A stretch of 64,000 nucleotides of DNA, from assembly GCA_964383365.1 (NCBI GenBank), contig CAYLHF010000005.1:1-64000 (forward strand). Reading direction: 5' to 3'. Shown piece by piece: positions 16,437 through 26,100 of the stretch. This DNA is from CAYLHF01 sp964383365. GTDB taxonomy: Bacteria; Bacteroidota; Rhodothermia; Rhodothermales; UBA10348. The notes below the pieces were generated by a model that made no database searches, had not been told where the DNA came from, and saw only the letters and a program-made list of their open reading frames with translations. Made by a program: the position numbers and the translations under genes. Each line of letters opens with the position of its first letter. Position 1 is the first letter of the stretch.

Positions 16437-17939
16437 ATGAAGCAGATCAATGAGTACTGCGGCATTTTTGGCATATTCAATGCCAAGAACGCTGCTCACC
16501 ATATCTATCTTGGTTTGCACGCACTCCAGCACCGTGGTCAGGAATCGGCCGGAATCGCGACCAGCGTGATCGATGAGACGCGAGGGCGACGGATCATGCC
16601 GGCACATCGAGGAAACGGTCTCGTACTCGACGTATTCCGGAAACCATCGGTATTCAATAACAAACTACTGGGAACGTCCGGTCTGGGTCATAACCGATAT
16701 TCGACATCAGGCGCCTCGGATAACCGGTCCAATATTCAGCCGTTCGTCGTGCACTATCGGGACGGTAATCTGGGGCTCTCGCACAACGGTAATCTATCCA
16801 ACGCACGAGAACTGCGAACGAGTCTTATCGAGAGGGGCACTCTTTTTCAGAGTACCAGCGATTCCGAACTCATCCTGCATTTGATCGCCCAGAGCACCCG
16901 CCGAAAACTGGTCGACAAGATCATCGATTCGCTCACGCAGGTGGAAGGGGCGTTCTCGCTCGGGATGCTCTCGGACGACTCCCTGATAGCCATTCGTGAT
17001 CCCAATGGATTCAGACCATTGGCTCTGGGCAAAATCGAAGGGGCGGGACCGGATGGAACTACGGCGTACTGCATTGCGAGTGAAACGTGTGCGTTTGACA
17101 TGGTCGGCGCCAGCTACATTCGCGACATTGAACCCGGTGAGATCCTGGTCATAGACGCAGCGGGGTGTGAGACGGAAAATTTCCGCAGTTATCAACTCGG
17201 TCGTAATCACGGAATCAGTCAGTGCGTGTTCGAATACGTCTACTTTTCCCGTCCGGATTCGAAAATATTTGGCGAGATGGTCGACAAGGTCCGCCGCAAG
17301 ATCGGAAAAGAACTCGCCCACGATGCACCCCCGCCTCCGGTCGGCACCGACGGCATCCTGCCCATCGTGATCTCGGTACCGGATTCGTCGAACACCGCCA
17401 CGCTCGGTTACGTGACGGAGTGTTCAAAAATCGGACATGCGTGTAAATACGAGATCGGACTCATCCGAAATCATTACGTCGGCCGGACCTTCATTGCTCC
17501 CGGACAGGGAAGTCGTGAACAGAAAGTCAGGAGCAAGTTCAACACCGTTAAGGGTGTGCTCCAGGATCGTGTAGTCGTTATGGTAGACGATTCCATTGTG
17601 AGAGGTACGACGGCAAAACAGTTGGTTAGTATGGTGCGCGCGGCCGGAGCACGCGAAGTACATTTCAGGGTAGCATCCCCGCCCGTCGTAAGCCCGTGTT
17701 TTTATGGCATGGATTTCCCGAGTCATGATGAACTCTTTGCCAATCGATTCGGAAACGATATCTCAAGAATGACCGCTTGGTTGGGGGTAGATTCACTTGA
17801 ATATCTCTCGGCGGATGGACTCATAAATGCGGTTCGTACGGCAAATGAATCTGAGCACGGATACTGTAGTGCCTGCTTCACATCAAACTATCCGGTACCG
17901 GTCGTACTGGGTATGTCAAAAGAAGAAAACGAGTGGTAA
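16437..17939 (+). CDS. purF: Amidophosphoribosyltransferase PurF
   Basis: A 500-residue enzyme catalysing the first committed step of purine synthesis (PRPP + glutamine to phosphoribosylamine). The catalytic Cys is residue 8 (MKQINEYCGIFGIF), so a short seven-residue propeptide must be removed as in the B. subtilis type. The Ntn glutaminase domain includes 'HALQHRGQESAGIA' and 'GHNRYST'; the PRPP-binding loop is 'VVMVDDSIVRGTT'. The C-terminal 'YCSACFTSNYP' keeps the cysteines of the [4Fe-4S]-containing, oxygen-sensitive class. Start at 16437 is chosen so that Cys sits near the N-terminus; the open frame extends back into the previous gene. Confidence 0.95.
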   Translation: MKQINEYCGIFGIFNAKNAAHHIYLGLHALQHRGQESAGIATSVIDETRGRRIMPAHRGNGLVLDVFRKPSVFNNKLLGTSGLGHNRYSTSGASDNRSNIQPFVVHYRDGNLGLSHNGNLSNARELRTSLIERGTLFQSTSDSELILHLIAQSTRRKLVDKIIDSLTQVEGAFSLGMLSDDSLIAIRDPNGFRPLALGKIEGAGPDGTTAYCIASETCAFDMVGASYIRDIEPGEILVIDAAGCETENFRSYQLGRNHGISQCVFEYVYFSRPDSKIFGEMVDKVRRKIGKELAHDAPPPPVGTDGILPIVISVPDSSNTATLGYVTECSKIGHACKYEIGLIRNHYVGRTFIAPGQGSREQKVRSKFNTVKGVLQDRVVVMVDDSIVRGTTAKQLVSMVRAAGAREVHFRVASPPVVSPCFYGMDFPSHDELFANRFGNDISRMTAWLGVDSLEYLSADGLINAVRTANESEHGYCSACFTSNYPVPVVLGMSKEENEW

Positions 17940-18226
17940 TTGACCACTTATTTTTTCCGATTTTTTTGCCTCTACGTTGTAATCGGTCGATATATCCGAA
18001 TCGGATCTCCCGAACAACCGGTTGATTTAGATCATTTTTCTATCTGTTATCTACTCATAGGCATCAGTAACGGGTGTTTTCAGTACCCAACTCCTTTTGT
18101 GAACATATGATGAATATATTATATGTGCACATATTCTTGAGTATATCCGTTTGGACAAGATATGCCAATTTGTACCTTATTAGGCAGATCTGTATAAGTA
18201 ACCGAACCATCGCAGCCACACCCGCC

Positions 18227-18319
18227 ATGCGTAATCCAGTAGATCGCGCAATCAGGGCCATGACGGTAGGAGCCGGACTCGTCGGCATAATCGTTCTGAC
18301 CGTATTCATACTGCTGTAG
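18227..18319 (+). CDS. Possible 30-residue single-span membrane peptide
   Basis: ATG at 18227 opens MRNPVDRAIRAMTVGAGLVG followed by a strongly hydrophobic run to the stop, consistent with one transmembrane helix with a basic N-terminus. A terminator-like hairpin with a T-tract lies about 70 bases downstream. No ribosome binding site is obvious and no family is recognised; it may be chance. Confidence 0.2.
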   Translation: MRNPVDRAIRAMTVGAGLVGIIVLTVFILL

Positions 18320-18387
18320 ACCCCACCTCCTTACAGCGCCATTCTGAGACGCTCCGACTGCTCATCGGGGCGATTCTCGGCCTACCG

Positions 18388-18416
18388 GCACAGTCGCAAA
18401 CGTCTGTGCTTTTTTT
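18388..18416 (+). terminator. Hairpin plus T-tract (candidate intrinsic terminator)
   Basis: GCACAG(T)CG-CAAA-CG(T)CTGTGC forms an 8-9 bp stem with one T-T mismatch, followed directly by seven T residues. It would end plus-strand transcription coming from purF or from a small transcript in the intergenic region. Confidence 0.6.
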
Positions 18417-18605
18417 ATTGGATCCGATCGGTACCTGACGGGTTTTCGAGGACCGTTCTTCCAAACTTTCTCCCGACTACGCACGGATTTACCTGGCAAG
18501 TTTTGGCAGACATATTGGACTCCATGGATAAAGTGATTTAATAGCTCACGAATTTGATCCCATAATTATCCAGATTTACTCCCACCTTCTTGTGAGCGCA
18601 GCCAC

Positions 18606-20065
18606 GTGAGATTACTGGTCATAGTTAACGTATATCGGCCCGACCTCGGAGGTGGGGTCTTGTTCGCAGATCTCTGTGAGGGACTCGCGACTCGAGGAGT
18701 AGACGTCACCGTGAAGTGTGCATATTCCTATTATCCCGAGTGGAAAGATAAGTCTGGAAAAAATGGGTGGAAGATCCGGAGCACCGTCGACCGGGGTGTT
18801 CGAGTTGAACGATATGGCCTCTACATCCCGAAGAATCCCAACAGTCTCCTGCAACGACTTATTTATGAAGCCTCGTTCTTTCTGTCCCTCAGACGGCGCA
18901 TGCCCAAACGGACATCATTCGATGCCATCATGGTTTTCTGTCCTCTCGTCGGAGCGGTAGCATACGGAACTTCCGTCGGGAAAAAGATTCATGCTCCCGT
19001 CTGGCTGAATGTCCAGGACCTCGCAGCGCAGGCAGCGGCCGCCGGTGGCATCGCTGGATCGGGTCGGGTGACCGGACTGTTGATTAGGGTTCAAAATGCA
19101 CTCTTCAGCAGGGCACAGTATTGGACCACTATCTCGCCATCCATGCTGGATATCATCAGAAATGCGGTGTCAACGCGCCGTCCACAGGATTCCCGGCTGC
19201 GTGTGCTCCCGAATTGGTTGCATGACAGCATGGAAAACGCCATTCGCCAGGCGGCCACCGAAGCCACCGAAGCCACCGAAGCCACCGAAGCCACCGAAGC
19301 CACCGAAGCNNNNNNNNNNNNNNNNNNNNNNNNNNNNNNNNNNNNNNNNNNNNNNNNNNNNNNNNNNNNNNNNNNNNNNNNNNNNNNNNNNNNNNNNNNN
19401 NNNNNNNNNCCACCGAAGCCACCGAAGCCACCGAAGCCACCGAAGCCACCGAAGCCACCGAAGCCACCGAAGCGCAAAATACGGAGTCCCTCCACACCCC
19501 GGTCCGGCTCCTCTACTCCGGAAATATCGGTGCCAAGCAGGATCTGCTACGATTCGTCGAACTGTTGAGCGCATCCGACTGGAACTTCCGCCTGCGAATT
19601 CAGGGAGACGGCGCGCGGGCCCGTGAGCTCGAACGATGGATTTCAACTCGTGGGGACACGCGGATTTCTTTTCATCCGCTGACGGACGAACCCGGGCTGG
19701 CCCGCGCGCTGCAGGAAACGGATTACTACCTGATCACAGAGAAAAAGGGCGCGGGAAGTTCCTTTGTCCCCAGTAAGATGATACCCGCGCTTGCGTCCGG
19801 AGTCCCTCTCGTCGCGGTTTGCGACGCTTCGTCTCCCCTCGGACAGGAGACCGACTCCTTTCAAACCGGACCGCGTCTGGACTGGTCTTCGGCGGCCGAG
19901 GGAATAGAACGCCTGAGCACGGTCACAAACACCGACCCTGAATTCCTCTGCTGGAAAAAGAATGCTTCAGATCGAGCTTCGTATTATGGCAGGGAGGCTG
20001 GACTGGATCGGTACGAGTCCTTCCTCAAGATGATCGTGTCTGGAAAGACCGTAGTAGATACATGA
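18606..20065 (+). CDS. Glycosyltransferase (GT-B fold, WcaI-like), interrupted by a repeat and an assembly gap
   Basis: Two frames separated by the N gap at 19310-19409 together encode one glycosyltransferase. The N-terminal domain starts at GTG 18606 (MRLLVIVNVYRPDLGGGVLF) with 'PVWLNVQDLAAQAAAAGG' and 'ISPSMLDIIR'. The C-terminal domain after the gap begins 'VRLLYSGNIGAKQDLLRFVE' and includes 'SSFVPSKMIPALASGVPLVA', the usual nucleotide-sugar-binding half. An Ala-Thr-Glu repeat (9-bp units) sits between the domains; the change of frame reflects the unknown gap length, not a proven mutation. It probably transfers a sugar in polysaccharide or LPS synthesis. Its stop overlaps the start of the GroES-like gene by four bases. 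Confidence 0.78.
19254..19473 (+). repeat. 9-bp (GCCACCGAA) in-frame tandem repeat inside the glycosyltransferase gene
   Basis: Six units before and about seven after the N gap, encoding (Ala-Thr-Glu)n in the gene's frame on both sides. The unit length is a multiple of three, so copy-number change would alter linker length without breaking the frame. The real copy number is hidden by the gap. Confidence 0.92.
19310..19409. other. Assembly gap (100 N) within the 9-bp repeat
   Basis: Exactly 100 N; the repeat on both sides explains the failed assembly. Confidence 0.98.
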
Positions 20066-20466
20066 GCGAATTGATTGTCATAGGAGATCGCGTATTGATT
20101 TCGCCCTTCGATGGCGAGCGTCAGACGGAAGCTGGCCTGGTACTTCCGGCATCCGTTGCCGAACGGGAAAAAGTACGGAGCGGTCGTGTAGTGAGCGTCG
20201 GCCCCGGATACGTCACCCCCAACCCTGAGTTTACTGAAGGAGAAACATGGAAGCCAACGGGGCAGGCCGTACGCTACCTTCCACTTCAGGCACGTCCTGG
20301 AGACATCGCTTACTTCCTGATCAAGGAATCGATAGAGATTACGTACGAGAAGAACGAGTATCTGATTGTGTCTCACGGAGCCATTCTCGCCCTCGTTCGA
20401 GACGACAGCGACGATATCCTCGAGAACATTGCCAACTCTGACGACCTCGATGGTCTGATGGACTGA
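20062..20466 (+). CDS. GroES-like (Cpn10) protein, extended
   Basis: A 134-residue protein with Cpn10 landmarks: 'VIGDRVLISPFDGERQTEAGLVLP', 'GRVVSVGPGY' and the late 'YEKNEYLIVSHGAILALV'. The usual GroES is about 95-100 residues; this one has an insertion around 'VTPNPEFTEGETWKPTGQAVRYLPLQA' and an acidic C-terminal tail rich in Asp. No groEL is adjacent, so it is probably a paralogue rather than the main co-chaperonin. Its ATG overlaps the glycosyltransferase stop (ATGA), suggesting coupled translation. Confidence 0.8.
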   Translation: MSELIVIGDRVLISPFDGERQTEAGLVLPASVAEREKVRSGRVVSVGPGYVTPNPEFTEGETWKPTGQAVRYLPLQARPGDIAYFLIKESIEITYEKNEYLIVSHGAILALVRDDSDDILENIANSDDLDGLMD

Positions 20467-20501
20467 TTTCGAGTTGAGGCATCGGCCGGACGCGCTTTTC
20501 G

Positions 20502-21485
20502 CTAATCGGCCAGATAGTCTCGTACGACACCGAGAGGAAGACTCTCCCATTCACCGTCGGAATACTGGACCCAGATCATGGATTTGAAGATGTCGATCTT
20601 GCGGATGCACCCGAGACCTCTCGGGGTCTGCACGGACGTGTCGATATCCGGGAAGGCGTCCAGCGCCTGCATGTATTGTTCCAACTCGTAGTTCAAACAG
20701 CACTTGAGACGCCCGCATCTTCCCGAAAGCCGGGCCGGATTCAGCGGAAGGTTTTGAGTTTTGGCCGCCGTGGTGGATACCGGCTTGAATGTACGCAGCC
20801 ATGTAGAACAGCATAATTCCCGACCACACGACCCGATACCCCCGACGCGAGAGGTCTCATCGCGTGCACCGATCTGTCTCATTTCCACACGGGTACGGAA
20901 TCGACCGGCCAGTTTGCGAACGAGTTCCCGAAAATCGACCCGGTGGTCGGCCGTGTAAAAAAAAGTGACCTTTTTCTGATCAAACTGCCACTCCACGTCG
21001 ACCAGTTTCATCGACAATCTCATGCTGTCGATGATTTTTCTACCCGCGGCGAAGGTCTCCGAATCGGAATCCCGGACCTGATCCCAACGCTCCATATCAC
21101 TCAGTGAAGCGATTCTAATTACGCTCGACAGGGCACCATCCAGGCTCGGATCGAGGGAATCTACGCGGAGACGTGCGAGTTCTCCCGTCATGGATACCGT
21201 CCCGAAGTCAATGCCCCGGTCGGCCTCGACGATTACAAGATCGCCGGTTTGAATGTCAAGCTCTCCGGTATTTCGGAGGTAGCGTTTTCTCCCGCCCTTG
21301 AAGGTAACCTCGACGATATCATAGGCTGGCGCACCCCTCACGCCGGCGTCTATCAACCAATCATAGACGAATGTCGCGGGACAGGCACCACTACTCGATC
21401 CGCAACCGACTCGCCCGTTCCCGGACGTGCGACAACTGCCGCCACATGAAGCACCATCCCTGCATTTGCCCGAACCACAAGCCAT
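20502..21485 (-). CDS. ricT: PSP1-domain protein RicT/YaaT
   Basis: A 327-residue PSP1 C-terminal-domain protein. Diagnostic blocks are 'QFDQKKVTFFYTADHRVDFRELVRKLA', 'RVGGIGSCGRELCCSTWL' and 'SGRCGRLKCCLNYELEQY', whose cysteines are conserved in RicT/YaaT. In B. subtilis RicT is part of the RicAFT (Y-complex) that works with RNase Y and carries Fe-S clusters. It lies directly downstream of holB, the same arrangement as holB-yaaT in Firmicutes. The N-terminal ~35 residues carry seven extra cysteines in a Gly/Ser-rich context, not usual for the family. Start at 21485. Confidence 0.85.
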   Translation of the reverse strand: MACGSGKCRDGASCGGSCRTSGNGRVGCGSSSGACPATFVYDWLIDAGVRGAPAYDIVEVTFKGGRKRYLRNTGELDIQTGDLVIVEADRGIDFGTVSMTGELARLRVDSLDPSLDGALSSVIRIASLSDMERWDQVRDSDSETFAAGRKIIDSMRLSMKLVDVEWQFDQKKVTFFYTADHRVDFRELVRKLAGRFRTRVEMRQIGARDETSRVGGIGSCGRELCCSTWLRTFKPVSTTAAKTQNLPLNPARLSGRCGRLKCCLNYELEQYMQALDAFPDIDTSVQTPRGLGCIRKIDIFKSMIWVQYSDGEWESLPLGVVRDYLAD

Positions 21486-21598
21486 GATCGATTCTCACCA
21501 TCAATGTTGATTTTCTGACCAACGCCAGAAGTATCCTACAGGTCCCTCAAAACGACGTACGGCATTCGGGACCAGCCCCGCGTCATGAGGAAACTGTT

Positions 21599-22789
21599 TC
21601 AGGATGAGTAGACCGGTCCCGTCTCCAGTGGCTCGTCCGAAAGAGAAATACGCAACTTTTCTACGGGGTGGCCTCTCATGGCCGAGGCCAGGGCCTGTGC
21701 GAGTACGATGAAAAGAAGCCGGAGATTAACATTTCTTTCGACGAGATCAATGGCATCATCCACATATTCGACCATCCGCTCGATCGACGCATCCGGTAGA
21801 TTGTCCGAGAATTTTTCTATCGATTCAATCTGATCGAGGTTCACCACAAAGCTGCGGTCGGCGATCGTCCGATATAACATCAGGTCTCGCAGCCAGCCGA
21901 GCATGAGTTGCAGATAGAACTTGATGGGTTCGCGACCCAGACGCTGGAGTCGGTCGGAAAGGTGGATGACCTGGTCTCCATGCATCGTGTAGGCCGTCCG
22001 GAGGAATTCTATGACCAGACTACGCATCGCCAGTAATTCCTCACTCGATGCCAGGTCAATCGCCTGACCAAATGACCCATCTGCCATTCGAGCTATCGTT
22101 GACGCAGCCTTCGGCTCAACTCCGATACGAGCGACGAGCGCCTCCTCGATCCGGGGGGTCTCGAGACGTTCGAAGCGCAGCGACTGACAGCGAGATCGGA
22201 TAGTGGGTAAGAGTCGATCCGGACGATCGGTAATCAGGACGAGAACGGTTTTCTTGCCCGGCTCCTCAAGGAGCTTTAGAAACGCGTTGGCGGCTTCTCG
22301 GCGCATTCGGTCGGCATCGGTCAGAATGGCCACCTTATAGCCGCCTTCAACGGAGCGGAAACTCATTTCGCGTCGAAGCTCCTGATTGATGCGCTCGACC
22401 GCATAACCGACCTGCTTGTTCGAGGCTTTCGTCACGGCTTCGAGGGACGGACGCTTCTCGAACCCAACCGTTGCGTACGGAATCTCGGCCGTCCGTTCGA
22501 CCCGTTCACGAATGGCGTCTACCGATGCATCATTTGGAATCGGAAGGAGATAATGAATATCTGGATGGCTTAAGCGCAACGCCCGACTACACGCGTTGCA
22601 CACGCCACACGCTACCCCGGCATTCGGGTGTTCACAGACGAGCGCAGCTGCCAGATCGATAGCTGCAGCCCGTTTACCTACGCCTGACGGACCGTAAAAA
22701 AGGTATGCATGAGATACCCTCCCTCCCGCAACGGCCCGGGAAAGTGCCGTCATTACGCGATTCTGACCGAGTACGCGGGGATTTGACAT
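21599..22789 (-). CDS. holB: DNA polymerase III delta-prime subunit
   Basis: A 396-residue clamp-loader subunit. Walker A-like GPSGVGKR, then the zinc-binding cysteine set within 'CEHPNAGVACGVCNACSRA', and 'KLLEEPGKKTVLVLITDRP' with the SRC motif 'TIRSRCQSLRFE' typical of delta-prime/DnaX proteins. It acts in the clamp-loader complex that places the beta clamp on DNA. Start at ATG 22789 (MSNPRVLGQNRV) is chosen because family similarity begins there; a GTG at 22837 would add 16 residues. ricT follows 113 bases downstream, likely the same transcript. Confidence 0.9.
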   Translation of the reverse strand: MSNPRVLGQNRVMTALSRAVAGGRVSHAYLFYGPSGVGKRAAAIDLAAALVCEHPNAGVACGVCNACSRALRLSHPDIHYLLPIPNDASVDAIRERVERTAEIPYATVGFEKRPSLEAVTKASNKQVGYAVERINQELRREMSFRSVEGGYKVAILTDADRMRREAANAFLKLLEEPGKKTVLVLITDRPDRLLPTIRSRCQSLRFERLETPRIEEALVARIGVEPKAASTIARMADGSFGQAIDLASSEELLAMRSLVIEFLRTAYTMHGDQVIHLSDRLQRLGREPIKFYLQLMLGWLRDLMLYRTIADRSFVVNLDQIESIEKFSDNLPDASIERMVEYVDDAIDLVERNVNLRLLFIVLAQALASAMRGHPVEKLRISLSDEPLETGPVYSS

Positions 22790-22985
22790 GATGTGTGAGG
22801 TGGACGGGAGGACTGACGAGTGAAAATAACGTTTCACCGTGTTTGAAACGTGTGAAGTCGTGCCAACGCGAAAACCCGCAGGACGATCGGACGTTGTAAT
22901 GCGCCGAAAGATGTGGTATTTTCGCGGCCCGGTTTAATTGTAGACCGAGGTGGACGCTCCCCGCGGACAATACATATATGCAGTA

Positions 22986-23059
22986 GGCGAGGTAGCTCAG
23001 AAGGTTAGAGCGTCGGATTCATAACCCGAAGGTCGGCGGTTCAATTCCGCCTCTCGCCA
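22986..23059 (+). tRNA. tRNA-Met (anticodon CAT)
   Basis: A 74-nt cloverleaf: acceptor GGCGAGG pairs with TCTCGCC (one G-U), D-stem GCTC/GAGC, anticodon loop TTCATAA (CAT at 34-36), T-arm GGCGG-TTCAATT-CCGCC, discriminator A. One A-C mismatch closes the anticodon loop. The 3' CCA is not encoded. The paired first base pair (G1-C72) fits an elongator (or lysidine-modified Ile2) tRNA rather than the initiator. Confidence 0.93.
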
Positions 23060-23062
23060 CAA

Positions 23063-23100
23063 AAAAGCCCTTCTCAGAGTACGCTGGGAGGGGCTTTTCT
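23063..23100 (+). terminator. Intrinsic terminator after tRNA-Met
   Basis: Left arm AAAAGCCCTTCTCAG pairs with CTGGGAGGGGCTTTT (15 bp with G-U wobbles) around a 6-base loop; the right arm ends in a T-run. It begins four bases after the tRNA and also faces the convergent protease gene, so it may work in both directions. Confidence 0.8.
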
Positions 23101-23153
23101 GATTTTGTGTATTGGAGTCGACGACTTTGTTCGACAGACTGTCGTTCACTCCG

Positions 23154-26100
23154 CTACTTTTTGTGCCAGGGCGTGGGGAATCCGGATCCGGGAATGAGTA
23201 CCGGGTAAGGTGGTGGTTCCGGCCACACGCGCGGATCCTGTGCGATCATCTTCTGCAGATGAGCGATAGCGGCCTCCAGTTGCGCATCATGCCCCTTAAA
23301 CGTCGCATGGGGAAGATTATCCACCTCTATCTCGGGTACGAACCCCCACCCTTCTATCAGCCATGTTCTGTCCTGGCCGTAGACGCCGTATTCGGACGCC
23401 CTCGCCACCCCTCCGTCCACCTGGGTGTTGCTTCCTGACAACCAGACCTCCCCACCCCACGTACGCATGCCAATGGATGTGCCGAGTCCGAGTCGCATGA
23501 ACCCGTCGGCAACGGCTTCTCCGTCAGACGCCGATCGTTCATCGACCAGAATCACGATGTGGCCATTGTAGGAGAACTGCATGTTGTCAAAATGGTCGCC
23601 TGCTCTCGATACAAGGTTGGACCACGTCTTTCGAAGCAACTGACTGAGCACCCACGAGTCGATATTTCCCCCGTTGTTGTGTCTGACATCTACGATCAGC
23701 CCCTGTTTGTCTGTCTGAGAATAGAACTCCCTGGTCCACTGACCAATGTCCGCCGAGCCCATGGCGCGCAGATGCACGTACCCGATCGATCCGTTGCTCC
23801 TGTCCTCGGTCTCACGTCGCCGGGTATACTCCCACTCATGATACCTGAGACTGAATTCATCGCGGCCCGAAATAGGTGTGATGACAACATCGCGCCGATT
23901 GCCCGCTGGACCCAGTACGGACAGACGAACCTGTTTGCCGGCCTGATCCATGAGAAGCTGACCGATCTGCCCGACTTCGCTCGTTGATGCTCCATTGACA
24001 GAGAGAACAACCGATCCCTCTTCGATTTGCACATCGGGATGTGCGAGGGGCGACCACAGTTCCGGCAGGTCAGGATCAGCTTCGTAGCGATGGACCAGTT
24101 TGAACCCTTTCGTCTTCTCGTCCCTGCGGAACACGCCCCCCAGAGACGCGGGAGATACGGCATTGTCGCCCTTCCGAACGTCTCCTCCACGGGCATTCGA
24201 GTGCATCAGGGAGAGTTCTGAAACCAGCATTCGCTGCAGATCAGCAAGTGCTTCGCGCGAACCGACACGTGGGAGAAGCACGGCGTACTTCTCTCTCATC
24301 GCTTGCCAGTCGACCCCTCCCATGTTCGGATCCCAGAAATAGTCCCGATGCAGCCGCCACATATCATTATAGATTCCCGTCCATTCTGCCCGCTTGTCGA
24401 TCGGGAATTTCCATCCCTTCAGGTTGACTTTATTGTCCTCCTTCAGTTTGGTGTCCTTCCCCGTATCCGCCCCGATTACATAGAAAGTGGACCCTTTTCT
24501 GACCATCAGCTTCTTTCGATTACCCGAAAGCGTAACGTTCGACGGTTTCTTCAGAATCTGAATCGGTTTGGCTCCAGCCTTCAAATCGATGGCCATCAGA
24601 TTTCCGCCGTCCCGGTAAAGCACTCTCTTGTCTGTCGCCCCGACAATACGGAGGCTCCCCGCCGGGACCGGAAACTCGCGGAGCAAGTGACCCAGATCCC
24701 AGCGACGTTCCCCCGTCGGAGAGGACTTCAGGTCCAATTCATTAGCCGGACTGAGAGGAAATACGAGCCCCTTCTTGAGAGGGAGCGCATACATTTTCGC
24801 GGTCTTCTCAAAATGTGGTTGTGGTGCCCGTTCTCCCCATGGCGATCCGACGGTCGATTTCCACGTCCGGTTCGAGACGAAAAAGAGCCAGTTGCCGTCT
24901 GCGGAAAACGTTGGAGATGTCTCCGTGAATCGATCACTGGTGAGTTGTTTTGTCGACCCGTCTGCTGTATCGAAAAGAAAGAGTGCCGACAATTGATTGC
25001 TGGTACCGCGACTGTACACAATGAAGCGGCTGTCGGGGGAAAAAATGCCCGGACCGCCTATCTGCGATTCCGAAATACGTTTCGTCGATCCGTCCGTAAG
25101 ATCGACGAGCCACAGATATCCGTCATAATCCGTGTGTGTCAGTTTTTTTCCGTCAGGGGAGGGCCGTGCATCACCTCTCAGTATCGCCGGCCCGTCCGTT
25201 ATCTGTGTCGGGGTTTCGGATCCATTCGTCGAGAGTTTCCACCATTCCAGTTCTCCGCTCCGGTCGGACAGACCGTAAACGTGGGTACTGTCGACTGTAA
25301 AAACAGCATTCCGATAGCGAATACCGGAATTTCTCGAAGCGTGTACGATACGCTTATTGCCTACCGAGGCCACGAACAATTCGCCACGGGAAACGAGGGA
25401 GACGACCGTTCCGTCGTGCGAGATATCGGCGTCGGAAATGAATTGCTCGGGCTTGGTCTCCCAATCGGTCATGGCCTGCTGATCGTCACTCAATAGCCAT
25501 ATATCAACCTGTTCTGCTTTTCCTGTTGCTGGAAAAAGCGTCCATATGTCGGCTCCTTTTCGAAAAACCAGACGGATACCATCCCCGGCGAGCTCCTGGA
25601 TATCCATCGAGGTAAACGAGGTAATACGGGATAACTCCGATCCGTCCGCCTCAGCCGACCAGACGTTCATGGCATCTTTCCGGTCGCTCAAGAAATACAC
25701 CTTTCCGTCATCCATCACATTTGGTTGGCGCGACGAACCCGGATAGTCCGTGGTCAGAGGAACGGCCTCCTCCAACCCTGGACCGAATTTCCAGATTTTT
25801 TGGGCGGTTCCGCCTTTGTACCAGCGCGAATTGCTTCCCTGTCGTGGCATGCGGGCAAAAAAGAGTGTTCCACCGTCATCGAATGATCCCTCTGCTGCCT
25901 GAGAAAGGGGAACGTCTTCCGTATCGCCCGAGTCGACTGAGACAAGGGAGAGTCGGATATCAGGAAGACCGGAGGAGCGAAAACTTCTGACCATGACCCG
26001 GGAGTCTTCACTCCATCCAACCGGCCGTGAACCTCCCAGCGGATCCCACGTGATACGCTTCGGGACGCCACCCGTCGACGGGATCACATACACGTCGGGG

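Larger units (their letters stand above)
17940..18605. other. Intergenic region, mostly non-coding
   Basis: About 665 bases between purF and a glycosyltransferase gene. The left part is AT-rich with T-runs just after the purF stop, possibly its transcription end. It holds one possible tiny membrane-peptide gene (18227-18319) and one hairpin with a T-tract (18388-18416). No RNA family could be recognised. Confidence 0.5.

Noticed and set aside
19254..19473. CRISPR array or collagen-like Pro-Pro-Lys protein
   Set aside because: The units are 9 bp with no spacers; the PPK and RSH readings are out-of-frame views of the Ala-Thr-Glu repeat.
18606..20065. Two separate proteins (a glycosyltransferase fragment and a hypothetical protein)
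   Set aside because: Post-gap sequence in the second frame continues the Ala-Thr-Glu repeat straight into the C-terminal GT-B domain, so this is one gene with an unresolved gap.
22986..23059. Initiator tRNA-fMet
   Set aside because: The first acceptor pair is G-C and there is no run of three G-C pairs in the anticodon stem, so it fits an elongator (or Ile2) tRNA.
24303..25496. Long open frame of about 397 codons on the plus strand
   Set aside because: It lies wholly antisense to the tricorn-like protease, has no recognisable motif, and its amino-acid text is arginine-rich as expected from a shadow frame in GC-rich DNA.
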